Below are positions 25,949 to 34,946 of a stretch of 64,000 nt of DNA, piece after piece. Both the position numbers and the translations under genes were made by a program. Position 1 is the stretch's first letter, and every line of letters starts with the position of its first letter. The notes beneath the pieces are model-generated. The model was not told where the DNA came from and did no database searches. It saw nothing but the letters and a program-made list of their open reading frames with translations. The stretch lies in assembly GCA_038327195.1 (NCBI GenBank), contig JBBQKU010000017.1:1-64000 (forward strand), written 5' to 3'. This stretch comes from UBA4416 sp038327195 (GTDB lineage Bacteria; Bacteroidota; Bacteroidia; B-17B0; Aurantibacillaceae).

Positions 25949-27136
25949 ATGAAAATAGCATGTATTGGTAATATGAATAATTTTTTGTTTTCGGTGACAA
26001 GAAATTTGAGAGATGCGGGTTATGATGCTCATCTCTTTTTGGTGGAAGAATTTGGTCATTTTTTGCCATTGTCAGATTCTTATGATGAAAAATTACCAGA
26101 TTATATACATCAATTAGATTGGTATGAAATTGGTCATTGGAAAAAATCAAAAGAAAGTATAATAGAAGATTTAAAAGAATTCGATTTTATTATAGGAACC
26201 GATTTGTCACCTGCATTTTTAGCTAAAGCAGGTTTGGTTATGGATATATTCACACCACACGGTGGCGACATTTATCATTATTGCTATTATACTTTTAAAC
26301 ATTTTCCGCCAAAAAAATATGAATTAGGAGCATGGTGGCGAAGTCGTCAGCAAAGAACTGGTGCGAGAAACGCTAAATGCATTATGATGGATCAACTAAA
26401 TCAGTCATTTGAAGATATAATGGATAAATTGAATATGCAAAAAAACAGATTGTTTTTGAATGCTCCCTATATTTATCCAGAGCAGTATAATGAAGAAAAT
26501 TTCAAGAAAAGTAATGAATACAAAAAAAGTCGTGAGATAAGAGGAAAATATGATTTAGTATTTATTCATCATAGCAGACATGTTTGGAAAACACATGTTG
26601 AAACCTTACATTATAAAGCAAATGATAGAATAATAAAAGGGTTTGCTAAATTTATAGAACAACATCCAAATTCTAAATCATTATTAATTATGTTTGAGTA
26701 TGGATGGGATTTTGAAGAAAGCAAAAAACTAGTGATTGATTTAGGTATTTCGGCTAATATATTATGGTTGCCTTTAATGAATAGAAAAGATGTAATGGTA
26801 TGGTTATCTATTGCTGACCTTGGTATTGGCGAAGTTGCTAATTCGTGGTTATCTTATGGAGCGGTTTATGAATTTTTGTGTTCAAAAAAGCCTTTTTTAG
26901 GTTATCGAATTGATATTGATTTTAAAGACAAATACCCTGAATTGTATCCAATGATTTCAGCTAATACTGTAGATTTAATTGCAGATGCATTTAATGATGT
27001 TTTTGCTAATCCTGAAAAATACAAAGCAATGGGCTTAGAAGGCTATGAATGGTTTATGAAATATGCAGTTAACCGTCCTATGAATGAGTTAGTAAGAATG
27101 ATTGAAGAAAAAAAGAAAAAATTAATTGCAAATTAA
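25949..27136 (+). CDS. Putative GT-B glycosyltransferase
   Basis: A 395-aa protein resembling GT-B glycosyltransferases of polysaccharide loci. It opens with KIACIGNMNNFLFSVTRNLRDAGYDAHLF, the usual first beta-alpha unit, and its C-terminal half has VFIHHSRHVWKT (about 199-210), FEYGWDFEESKKLVIDLGI and VNWLPLMNRKDVM-like donor-binding elements near 270, then YEFLCSKKPFLGYR near 310. I choose ATG 25949, one base after the amidotransferase stop, rather than the overlapping ATG 25937, because the conserved KIACIGN follows directly. Sugar donor unknown. Confidence 0.75.
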   Translation: MKIACIGNMNNFLFSVTRNLRDAGYDAHLFLVEEFGHFLPLSDSYDEKLPDYIHQLDWYEIGHWKKSKESIIEDLKEFDFIIGTDLSPAFLAKAGLVMDIFTPHGGDIYHYCYYTFKHFPPKKYELGAWWRSRQQRTGARNAKCIMMDQLNQSFEDIMDKLNMQKNRLFLNAPYIYPEQYNEENFKKSNEYKKSREIRGKYDLVFIHHSRHVWKTHVETLHYKANDRIIKGFAKFIEQHPNSKSLLIMFEYGWDFEESKKLVIDLGISANILWLPLMNRKDVMVWLSIADLGIGEVANSWLSYGAVYEFLCSKKPFLGYRIDIDFKDKYPELYPMISANTVDLIADAFNDVFANPEKYKAMGLEGYEWFMKYAVNRPMNELVRMIEEKKKKLIAN

Positions 27137-27219
27137 AAATTATTCTATCAAAGGCTTCGTAAACTTACTTATTCGAAAATTTAATTTTCAAACTCCAAAA
27201 ACAGAAATTTCAATTTAAT

Positions 27220-28437
27220 ATGTCTTACTTATTTCTGTTTACCAATTCATTTCCATGTAATAAAGCATTAGAGCATTACATTGAACATGAAATGCCTTTT
27301 TTAGCAAAAAACTTTGATAAGGTTTTTATAATACCTGGCGATTTTGGAAAAATAGAAATCCCAATACCATCAAATGTTGAGGTGTTGGATATTTATTCAA
27401 AAGCGTATTACAAAGGAAATAAGTTTTCTTTTTTTAGAAATTTACCTTTAATAATAAGCTTGTATTTTTTTGAATTTACCAATACAAAACTTGGAAAATG
27501 GTATTGGTTATCAAAAACTAAAACAGCTATTGTTACGCTTAATAATGCCATAGAAACCGCAATTGCATTACATCGTATGTTGCTTTCGAAAAACATTTCA
27601 AAGAGCGATTGCACGTTTTATAGCTATTGGTTTTATCATTCGTCTTTAATTTTAGCAATCGCAAAAAAAAAGGGATTCATTCATTCATTTATTTCACGAG
27701 GCCATCAAGCCGAAATTTATGAAGAACGCGAACCTGAAAAAAGTTTATTTAAAAATATAAAACTGAAATACGTTAATCGTGTTTTTTTAATTTCTGAGCA
27801 CGCTAAAAATTACCTGCTAACTCATTATCCAAAATATGCTTCAAAATATTTTGTTTCTTATTTAGGTGTAAAAAATCACGGAGTCAATCCAAATGAAGGT
27901 CAGGTGTTTAGAATTGCATCTTGTTCTAAAGACGCTCCTCATAAACGAGTTCATTTAATTGCTGAGATTTTAAAAAATCTAAATTTTGAATACGAATGGT
28001 ATCATCTAGGGTATATTCCTGATGATAAGCAACGTAACTTTTTAGAAATTTTGAAAGAAAATAAATTAAAACGAGTTTATTTTTTGGGAGATTATGCCAA
28101 CGAAAAGGTATTAGAATTTTATAAAAACAATCACATCGATGTGTTTTTGAATGTGAGCAGTATCGAAGGTTTGTCGGTTGCACTGATGGAAGCTGGAAGT
28201 TTTGGAATTACCTTAATGGCAACTGATATAAATGGAACTGCTGAAATTGTAAATGAAAAAAGTGGTTATTTATTACCATTAGAATTTAATACAAAAGAGG
28301 CTGCTGATATTTTGGAACGTATTTATACCACCAGTAGCTATCATAAAAGGGCATCGGCACGCGAAATGTTTTTAGAGCGATTTGATGCTGAAAAAAATTT
28401 CAATGCGTTTATTCAAACTATAAAAAGTATTTCGTAG
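27220..28437 (+). CDS. GT4-like glycosyltransferase
   Basis: A 405-aa GT-B glycosyltransferase of the family 4 type. N-terminal LFTNSFPCNKALEHYIEHEMPFLAKNF is typical of the WcaL-like branch; YSYWFYHSSLILAIAKKKG is near 130 and the SRGHQAEIYEE motif near 158. The donor-binding region shows NVSSIEGLSVALMEAGSFGI (about 312-331) with the E-X7-E pair, then ATDINGTAEIV. It follows an 83-bp gap and is followed three bases later by another glycosyltransferase. Likely adds one sugar of the repeat unit from the cytoplasmic side. Confidence 0.85.
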   Translation: MSYLFLFTNSFPCNKALEHYIEHEMPFLAKNFDKVFIIPGDFGKIEIPIPSNVEVLDIYSKAYYKGNKFSFFRNLPLIISLYFFEFTNTKLGKWYWLSKTKTAIVTLNNAIETAIALHRMLLSKNISKSDCTFYSYWFYHSSLILAIAKKKGFIHSFISRGHQAEIYEEREPEKSLFKNIKLKYVNRVFLISEHAKNYLLTHYPKYASKYFVSYLGVKNHGVNPNEGQVFRIASCSKDAPHKRVHLIAEILKNLNFEYEWYHLGYIPDDKQRNFLEILKENKLKRVYFLGDYANEKVLEFYKNNHIDVFLNVSSIEGLSVALMEAGSFGITLMATDINGTAEIVNEKSGYLLPLEFNTKEAADILERIYTTSSYHKRASAREMFLERFDAEKNFNAFIQTIKSIS

Positions 28438-28440
28438 CTG

Positions 28441-29616
28441 GTGAAAGTTTTGATAATTCCTGCCTGGTACTCTGAAAAAAAGCAAGTTGCTAGTTTTATT
28501 GTTGATCAAGCATTGGCTGTTCAAAATTTAGGAATTGATGTTACATTATTGTTGGTAGTTATTAAACACAGAAAGGATTTTTTAAAAGATTTTTTTAAGA
28601 AAACAGTTATATCGGATAGCGATACTAACTTAAGGTATTTAACGGTGTCTTACTATTCGATTTTTCCATATCAATTTTTAAAATTGTATAAGCTTCAGTT
28701 ATTTTTTGTAAAACTTAAAGTTCTTAGGGCTGTTAAATCCTATCAATCTAAAACGGGCTTGTTTAATCTTATTCATTTTCAGTCGCTGTGTAATAATATA
28801 ACACCACAAATTGGTTTTTATTTAGCAAACAAACTAAACTTAAAATATATGATTACCGAGCATTATACGTCGTATAAGGAAGGCGGAGATCGAATATTTA
28901 GTCCATATTCAAATAAAGAAATGGTGACAAACATTGTGCAAAAATCTGTTTCATGTATCAGTGTAAGTTCATTTGCTGCCAATTTGCATCAAGCTTATTT
29001 TGGTAAGCATTTTGATGTTATTCCGAATTTAGTTCCTAATATTTTTCAAAATAAAAAAAATGTTGAGGTAGATAAAACAGGCCAGTTTAATTTTTTATCA
29101 ATAGGTGGTATAACCGAAAGAAAAGGTTTTTTAGTTTTAATTGATGCTTTTATAAAAGCTTTTGAAAAAGATGATTCCATCCATTTATTTATTGTAGGAA
29201 CAGGAGTTCTTAAAAAAAAGTTGATTGAAAAAGTTGAGAATTTTAAATTAAGCAAACGGATCATTTTTATTGATCAATTAAATAGAACAGAAGTCATTTC
29301 TTTAATGGATCAGTCGCAGGTTGTTGTTTCTGCTTCTTATGTTGAAACATTTGGTTTAACCTTAGTTGAAGCTTTTTTTAGAGGATTACCTGTTATTGCT
29401 TGTAATTCTGGTGGGCCAACTGATTTTGTAAACCAACATAATGGCTTATTATGCGCACCAGGTGATGTTGATGGTTTATCTAATGCATTGATAAATATTT
29501 ATGAGCATTATGATTCTTATGATAAAGAACTAATAAAAAATAATGCGATTGATAAATACTCTGAAAATACAATTGGCGAAAAAATAATTGAATGTTACAA
29601 TAAAACTTTATTATAA
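28441..29616 (+). CDS. GT4 family glycosyltransferase
   Basis: A 391-aa GT-B enzyme. N-terminus KVLIIPAWYSEKKQVASFIVDQA; acceptor-side HFQSLCNNITPQIGFYLA near 113 and TEHYTSYKEG near 138. The GT4 donor domain is clear: FLSIGGITERKGFLVLIDAF (about 218-237), VSASYVETFGLTLVEAFFRGLPVIA (about 297-321) with the E-X7-E motif, then NSGGPTDFV. A GTG start at 28441 is used, three bases after the previous stop codon. It is probably coupled to the preceding glycosyltransferase. The retaining mechanism is expected for GT4. Confidence 0.9.
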   Translation: MKVLIIPAWYSEKKQVASFIVDQALAVQNLGIDVTLLLVVIKHRKDFLKDFFKKTVISDSDTNLRYLTVSYYSIFPYQFLKLYKLQLFFVKLKVLRAVKSYQSKTGLFNLIHFQSLCNNITPQIGFYLANKLNLKYMITEHYTSYKEGGDRIFSPYSNKEMVTNIVQKSVSCISVSSFAANLHQAYFGKHFDVIPNLVPNIFQNKKNVEVDKTGQFNFLSIGGITERKGFLVLIDAFIKAFEKDDSIHLFIVGTGVLKKKLIEKVENFKLSKRIIFIDQLNRTEVISLMDQSQVVVSASYVETFGLTLVEAFFRGLPVIACNSGGPTDFVNQHNGLLCAPGDVDGLSNALINIYEHYDSYDKELIKNNAIDKYSENTIGEKIIECYNKTLL

Positions 29617-29628
29617 ATATAAAATACC

Positions 29629-30465
29629 ATGCATAAATTAGTAAGAAAAATAATAAGAACTTTAGTAGAACTTAAATTGTCATGGATGATATTGAGTTTT
29701 TTTTATAAATTTTTTTATCGTTTCAAATTTGAAAAAGAGTTGATTGAAATTGAAAAACGAGGAACTAATTTAAATTTACTTGAAGTTAAATTGAAAAAAA
29801 TATTTTCAGATTTAACGGTGCTGCACGGCCCATTTAAAGGGATGATTTACCCTGATTTTATGGCTTATGGAAGTTCTCTTTATCCAAAATTATTAGGAAG
29901 TTATGAGGCTGAACTTAACGAAACGGTTGAAGGTTTTTTGAAAAATGATTATGATTCGATTATTGATGTTGGTTGCGCCGAAGGTTATTATGCGGTTGGC
30001 TTTGCAATGCGTAAACCTAAGGCAAAGGTATTTGCTTACGATTTAAATAAAGATGCTTTAGTAGCTTGTAAAAAAATGGCAACAATTAATAAAGTGGGTG
30101 AGCAAATTGAATTCGGCGAATTTTGTAGTAGTGAAACACTCGCTAATTTTAAATTTAAAGGAAAAAGTTTGGTAATATCTGATTGTGAAGGTTACGAAAT
30201 TGATTTGTTTACACCAGAGTCTGTAGCTAATTTAACTAATTGCGATGTTTTAATTGAATTGCATGATTTATATAATGAAAAAATTTCTCCGTCAATAGAA
30301 GCTGTTTTCAAAAATACGCATCATATAACAAAGGTTTATAGTGAGAGTACTTTTAAGAAAATGAAAAATTTTAAAGTGTCAGAATCCTTAACAGATGTTG
30401 ATATTAATTCCTTTATGCTCGAACGAAATGGTATAATGGCTTGGGCTATAATTACACCAAAATAA
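29629..30465 (+). CDS. SAM-dependent methyltransferase with basic N-terminal segment
   Basis: A 278-aa protein with a basic, hydrophobic N-terminus (HKLVRKIIRTLVELKLSWMILSFFYKFFYRF) that may attach to the membrane, then a class I methyltransferase core. Motif I is SIIDVGCAEGYYAVGFAMR (about residues 105-123), motif II VFAYDLN near 130, and SLVISDCEGYEIDLF near 179 resembles the FkbM-like catalytic region. It is the last gene before a 570-bp gene-free gap, so it closes the first half of the polysaccharide cluster. Target sugar unknown. Confidence 0.8.
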   Translation: MHKLVRKIIRTLVELKLSWMILSFFYKFFYRFKFEKELIEIEKRGTNLNLLEVKLKKIFSDLTVLHGPFKGMIYPDFMAYGSSLYPKLLGSYEAELNETVEGFLKNDYDSIIDVGCAEGYYAVGFAMRKPKAKVFAYDLNKDALVACKKMATINKVGEQIEFGEFCSSETLANFKFKGKSLVISDCEGYEIDLFTPESVANLTNCDVLIELHDLYNEKISPSIEAVFKNTHHITKVYSESTFKKMKNFKVSESLTDVDINSFMLERNGIMAWAIITPK

Positions 30466-31038
30466 TTCAAAAGTAAAATAAGTTTTATGATGAAGAATAT
30501 TCTAATACCATTAGCCAATATAGATTAGTCTAATTAAAATTTGTCACATCGAGCGTAGTCGAGATGTAGCAATGGGTTCTCGACTACGCTCGAACTGACA
30601 TTAGACTAATAATAAATAGCTAATGGTATAATTATTTTAATACAAACAAATGCAAAATAAGATACATTAACTTGTCAAAGCCTTTTCATGAATATTAATA
30701 CATACGTTAGTAATAGTGCGGCTGTTTTGGCGAAAAGGTGTAGGGCAAAGCGTAATAAGCTTTGAGCCAGCAGGTGTGTTAGTCAATTTTTTAGGTGGCG
30801 TTGCGAAGACTTTTTTGTGTGATAAAAGAATTGGAGTTGGCTTTTCGCATTGATTTTTTTGTTACTTTTTTTATCAAGAAAAAAAGTAAAGAAAATAGAT
30901 GTACTTTTTAAGTGAACCCTAATTAATAATTCGTAATTCTGATATAATATAAAATTGAGGAATAAGGCTTTGCTGATATTGGGCTATGTAGTATGTGTAT
31001 TCGGTAATATTTTAAAAATAAGTTAAAAAAAAAGAACC
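30466..31038. other. Gene-free stretch dividing the polysaccharide cluster
   Basis: No convincing gene occurs in these 573 bp. The stretch holds a 125-bp nested inverted repeat (30505-30629), a richer-in-G/C, gene-like but broken segment around 30700-30830, and an A/T hairpin (30862-30889) in which TTACTTTTTTT pairs with AAAAAAAGTAA. The last could end transcription of the upstream half. I see no clear TAnnTTTG box before the next gene. Confidence 0.6.
30505..30629. repeat. 125-bp nested inverted repeat (MITE- or REP-like)
   Basis: Four nested pairs of arms are exactly complementary: ATACCATTAGC (30505-30515) with 30619-30629, ATTAGTCTAA with TTAGACTAAT, TGTCA with TGACA, and CGAGCGTAGTCGAGA with TCTCGACTACGCTCG around the centre. 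The whole can fold into one long interrupted hairpin. The central CGAGCGTAGTCGAGA word recurs in degenerate form at 62747-62786. No transposase is present, so a non-autonomous or REP-type element is likely. Confidence 0.85.
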
Positions 31039-31485
31039 ATGGTAATCGATCATTTAGAAAATTATAAAAAACAGATAGCACTTCATCCGCTGTTTGATAC
31101 AGCGTTCCAATATTTGCGCTCAATTAAAACAGCTGAATTGGTTGAAGGAAAAATTGAAATCAAAGGCGATGATCTATTTGCTATTATTGCATCACCAGGC
31201 ACTTTAATAGACGAAAATCCAAAATTGGAAGCGCACAAAGTTTATATTGATATTCATTATATTATTGAAGGAACGGAGTTATTTGGTTGGAAATCAATTT
31301 CAGAATGCGACCAACCCATTGATTCATTTAATGATGAAAAAGATTATATCCTTTATGATAATAAAGATTTCAGTACAATAAAATTAACCAAAGGATCATT
31401 TGCAATTGTATTTCCTGAAGATGCTCATGCGCCAGGTATTGAAACCACTAATTTAAAAAAAGTTGTTCTTAAAATAAAAATATAG
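31039..31485 (+). CDS. YhcH/YjgK/YiaL (NanQ-like) sugar anomerase-family protein
   Basis: A 148-aa cupin-type protein of the YhcH/YjgK/YiaL/DUF386 family; the E. coli member YhcH (NanQ) acts on sialic acid anomers. Family features are the early ALHPLFDTAFQYLRS segment (about 14-29), EAHKVYIDIHYIIEGTELFGW (about 66-86) with metal-ligand His/Glu candidates, and the end AIVFPEDAHAPGIE (about 125-138). It begins the second half of the cluster and is 7 bp from a NeuB-like gene, which fits a role in nonulosonic acid metabolism. Confidence 0.88.
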   Translation: MVIDHLENYKKQIALHPLFDTAFQYLRSIKTAELVEGKIEIKGDDLFAIIASPGTLIDENPKLEAHKVYIDIHYIIEGTELFGWKSISECDQPIDSFNDEKDYILYDNKDFSTIKLTKGSFAIVFPEDAHAPGIETTNLKKVVLKIKI

Positions 31486-31492
31486 CTTCGTT

Positions 31493-33157
31493 ATGTATAT
31501 TATTGCTGAAAGTGCTTATAACCATCAAGGTAATTTTGATTACCTAAAACAACTTGCTGAAGCTGCCAAAGAGGCTAAGGCAAATTTTTTTACAGTTCAA
31601 ATGATGAACGTAAACGAATTTTGTACAAAGGAATACAGTAAATACCAATTATATAAAGACACTGAGTTTTCTGAAAACCAATGGATCGAATTATTTGATT
31701 ACTGTAAACAAATAGATATTTCGGTTATTCCTTGCACACTCGAAAAATCATCTTTCGACTTAGCGTATAATTACGGCTACCGTTTAGTGAAAATACATGG
31801 AACTGATTTAACCAACACTCCTTTTTTGCAATACATAAAAGATAAAGGTGATTGTAAAATTTTACTAGAAACACAATGCAGCACTGACTTTGAAATTAAA
31901 TTGGCAGTTGAAAAATTTGCAGACATCATCGAATGTTTATTTCACGGATTTAGTAATTACCCAACCGAACCGAACGAACATAATTTATTAGCTTTAAATT
32001 ATTTAAAAACGAGGTATCAATTAAACACCGGTTTTGCTGATCATAGTTTAGATACTCAAATTATGCCTTGTATGGCAATGGCTTTAGGCTGTAGTTATTT
32101 AGAAAATCACATTACCATACACCGTAGCGATAGGCAATTTGATTATCAAGTTTCGTTAGAGCCAAATGAATTTGCAATACTAGTTAGTACCATTGCGCAA
32201 TACAATCAAACACTAGGTAAGCCAGTTAAGCATCCTGTTAAATCTGAAAAAGGATTTCGTAATATTTTGTTTAAAAAACATTTAGGGAACGGTGTTTTTA
32301 AACGCGACAATGAAGGCAAAACTTTTATTGAAAGTGAAATTGAAACTTTTGAGAAAACAAATGTAACAGCAGCATTAATTGCACGTTTAAAATCGAAGCG
32401 GTTGAAATTAAAAGTAATGAAACCATTTGGCGAAAATGAATCAATCATTTCGTTATATAACAGATTAAAAGCAAATTGTAAAAACATTACACATATTCAA
32501 TTAGCCACGAGTTATCTTTTAGAGGATGAGCCATTGGCTCAATTATTTGAAGGAAAAAAATTACCACATTACGAAGGGCATCCCGAAAGTGTTATTGATA
32601 GATTGCTTGAGGTGGCTTATAAAAATAAATCGGCAGCCGTATTTAGAGTTACAGGCGATAATCCATTTACAGATCCTGTATTGATGGACAGAATGGTCGA
32701 TATTTTTATTGAACAAGATGTGGATTATGTTCGTGTAAATAATGTACCATTTGGAGTAAGTGCCGAATTATTTAAAACAAGTTATTTGTGGAAATTATAT
32801 TTAGAAATGGAAGATCCTTTTGTAAGTGAATATTTATCGTGGTTTGTTTTAAATGATGAAACGTGTAAAAAAGCATGCATTGAATTTATAAGCGATAAAC
32901 CGTTTGCTAAGTTTGTAAATCTTAGTATCGATTATCCGGAAGATTATGAATATGCCAGTTCAGTTTTAAAAAACATAAACAAAACGCCATTCGAATCTAT
33001 TGTTTTAAAAGATGTTATTAATAATTTAACGGATAAACATGTGGTTGATCTTACAAAATTTATAAAATTACCTGAAGGAATTAGTATATTGTATAGTGAT
33101 TACATGAAGCTAATCGACGAAACAAATTATACATATAAAGAAACATTTTCAATTTAG
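31493..33157 (+). CDS. Fusion: NeuB-like synthase domain plus SpsF-like cytidylyltransferase domain
   Basis: A 554-aa two-domain protein. Residues 1-~240 form a NeuB-type TIM barrel (IIAESAYNHQGN at 3-14, VKIHGTDLTNTPFL near 101, GFSNYPTEPNEHNL near 155, LENHITIHRS near 202). Residues ~285-520 form an SpsF/CMP-sugar synthetase-like domain (ALIARLKSKRLKLKV near 293, FRVTGDNPFTDPVLMDRMV near 383). The usual C-terminal SAF domain of NeuB is not recognised between them. The KFQ motif of NeuB is replaced by TVQ (Thr34) and the HC motif by HG, so the synthase part is divergent. Standard enzymes are separate proteins; this fusion could make and activate one nonulosonate, or one half could be regulatory. 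Confidence 0.82.
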   Translation: MYIIAESAYNHQGNFDYLKQLAEAAKEAKANFFTVQMMNVNEFCTKEYSKYQLYKDTEFSENQWIELFDYCKQIDISVIPCTLEKSSFDLAYNYGYRLVKIHGTDLTNTPFLQYIKDKGDCKILLETQCSTDFEIKLAVEKFADIIECLFHGFSNYPTEPNEHNLLALNYLKTRYQLNTGFADHSLDTQIMPCMAMALGCSYLENHITIHRSDRQFDYQVSLEPNEFAILVSTIAQYNQTLGKPVKHPVKSEKGFRNILFKKHLGNGVFKRDNEGKTFIESEIETFEKTNVTAALIARLKSKRLKLKVMKPFGENESIISLYNRLKANCKNITHIQLATSYLLEDEPLAQLFEGKKLPHYEGHPESVIDRLLEVAYKNKSAAVFRVTGDNPFTDPVLMDRMVDIFIEQDVDYVRVNNVPFGVSAELFKTSYLWKLYLEMEDPFVSEYLSWFVLNDETCKKACIEFISDKPFAKFVNLSIDYPEDYEYASSVLKNINKTPFESIVLKDVINNLTDKHVVDLTKFIKLPEGISILYSDYMKLIDETNYTYKETFSI

Positions 33158-33161
33158 TTAA

Positions 33162-34193
33162 ATGACATATATAATAGGAGAAATAGGGCAGAATCATAAT
33201 GGATCTGTTGATATAGCAAAACTAATTATTGATTCGGCGGCACGCCCTATAAAAGAAGAATTATTTGGTTTGGAATTAAAGCCAATGAATGCTGTGAAAT
33301 TAACCAAGCGCGATTTAAAAGCGGAGCTTTCTGATTCTCAAATGATGAGACCATATCATACTGCACATTCTTTTGGAAATACGTACGGTGAGCATCGTGC
33401 TTTTTTGGAATTAAATGATGAACAACATTTTGAATGCTATCAGCATGCAAAATCGTATGGTTTGGATTTTGTTGAAACTCTTTGTGCCATTGGTTGTTTA
33501 TCGCTATTGAAATTATTTACTCCTGAGTTTTTAAAAGTTGCAAGTCGCGATTTAACAAACCTGCCTCTTTTATCAGCTTTAGCAGAAACTAAAATCCCCA
33601 TAATTTTGTCAACAGGTATGGCTGGTAAAAAAGAATTGGATGATGCGCTAAAAACAATAACAGCATACCATCATCAAATTTCGATTTTGCATTGTGTTTC
33701 TCAATATCCAACCGAGCCACAAAACACAAATTTAAATACCATTAAATATCTTCAAAAAAATTACAGTGAATACACAATTGGTTATTCAGATCATACCATT
33801 GGCATATCAACGCCAGTTGCAGCTGTTGCAATGGGTGCAAAAATAATAGAAAAACACATTACGCTTGATAGACGCATGAAAGGTACAGATCAAGCAGGTT
33901 CGCTTGGGCCTGATGGTATTAATAGAATGGTGCGTGATATTAGAGTTTTGGAAATGGCCTTTGGAAAGGAAGAATTATTTATTGATCCAAGTGTACAGGT
34001 TGCAAAAGAAAAACTTGAAAGGTCGATTGCAACAAATAGAACGATACACATTGGTGAAACAATATTGGAAAGTGATTTACATTTATTATCACCAGGTGAT
34101 GGATTTAAATGGGCTGAAAAAAATCAAGTAGTTGGAAAAGTTGCCTTAGTAGAAATTAAGAAAAACGAAATAATTTACCCTAATCATATTTAG
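33162..34193 (+). CDS. neuB: NeuB-family nonulosonic acid synthase
   Basis: Condenses phosphoenolpyruvate with an amino or neutral hexose (or its 6-phosphate) to make a nine-carbon sialic-acid-like sugar. The TIM barrel shows YIIGEIGQNHNGSVDIAKL (3-21), NAVKLTKRDL with the active-site lysine (about 44-53), LKVASRDLTNLPLL near 126, ILHCVSQYPTEP near 178, TIGYSDHTIG near 206 and IIEKHITLDRRMKGTDQ near 227. A C-terminal SAF domain is present (RSIATNRTIHIGETI near 287 to the end). Length 343 aa is standard. It starts 4 bp after the fusion gene, so two NeuB-type domains are adjacent. Confidence 0.93.
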   Translation: MTYIIGEIGQNHNGSVDIAKLIIDSAARPIKEELFGLELKPMNAVKLTKRDLKAELSDSQMMRPYHTAHSFGNTYGEHRAFLELNDEQHFECYQHAKSYGLDFVETLCAIGCLSLLKLFTPEFLKVASRDLTNLPLLSALAETKIPIILSTGMAGKKELDDALKTITAYHHQISILHCVSQYPTEPQNTNLNTIKYLQKNYSEYTIGYSDHTIGISTPVAAVAMGAKIIEKHITLDRRMKGTDQAGSLGPDGINRMVRDIRVLEMAFGKEELFIDPSVQVAKEKLERSIATNRTIHIGETILESDLHLLSPGDGFKWAEKNQVVGKVALVEIKKNEIIYPNHI

Positions 34194-34195
34194 AA

Positions 34196-34945
34196 ATGAG
34201 TATAGAAACAAATACGGTGTCGTCAATAAGCGAGCAAACAAATCGTTTAAATCTTGCTGAATTAATAAACAATAATCCAATACCGGATAATGAAAAGTCG
34301 TTTCACACGCCTTTGTTTTTAAAGAGGCAAGAGCTTTCAAAAATATTATATTTTCAGTTTTTATATCAGCAATTTGTAAATACACATGGTATAATCATTG
34401 AATTTGGAACACGTTGGGGTACCAATTTAGTAACGTTATCAAACTTGCGTGGGATATATGAACCATTTAATTATAACCGTAAAATAATTGGGTTTGATAC
34501 ATTTGAAGGTTTTAAAAATACGAATTCAGAAAAAGATGGTGCTCATGAAATTATAAAAGATGGTGCGTTTTCTGTCACTGAGAACTATGAAAATTATTTG
34601 GAACATTTAATGGCCATACATCAAAACGAATCACCATTAAACCACATCAAAAAATTTGAAATTTTAAAAGGTGATGCGCCTGCCAAATTAAAAGAGTATT
34701 TAGAGCGAAATCCACAAACTATTATTGCTTTCGTTCATTTCGATTTTGATATTTATAAACCAACCCTTGATTGTTTAAATTTAATAAAGCCACATTTAGT
34801 AAAAGGAAGTATCGTGAGTTTTGATGAACTGAATGATCCAAATTTTCCTGGCGAAACTAAAGCTGTTAATGAAGTTTTTGGTTTAAATAACATTCAATTA
34901 AAACGATTCGAACCTTGTCCTATGCAATCTTATTTTATTTTCTAG
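34196..34945 (+). CDS. TylF/MycF-like SAM methyltransferase
   Basis: A 249-aa macrocin-O-methyltransferase-like protein. SAM-binding motif IIIEFGTRWGTNLVTLSNL is at about residues 65-83, followed by IIGFDTFEGFKNTN near 97 and the metal-binding region FVHFDFDIYKPTLDCLNLIKPHL (about 178-200) with GSIVSFDELNDPNFPGE near 203. The last residues, PCPMQSYFIF, match the family ending. It lies two bases after neuB and one base before the phosphatase gene, so it probably O-methylates the nonulosonate or a neighbouring sugar. Confidence 0.82.
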   Translation: MSIETNTVSSISEQTNRLNLAELINNNPIPDNEKSFHTPLFLKRQELSKILYFQFLYQQFVNTHGIIIEFGTRWGTNLVTLSNLRGIYEPFNYNRKIIGFDTFEGFKNTNSEKDGAHEIIKDGAFSVTENYENYLEHLMAIHQNESPLNHIKKFEILKGDAPAKLKEYLERNPQTIIAFVHFDFDIYKPTLDCLNLIKPHLVKGSIVSFDELNDPNFPGETKAVNEVFGLNNIQLKRFEPCPMQSYFIF

Positions 34946-34946
34946 T

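Noticed and set aside
30700..30860. Short gene or transposase remnant
   Set aside because: The segment looks gene-like in composition but has no convincing frame or domain; kept only as a note on the gap.
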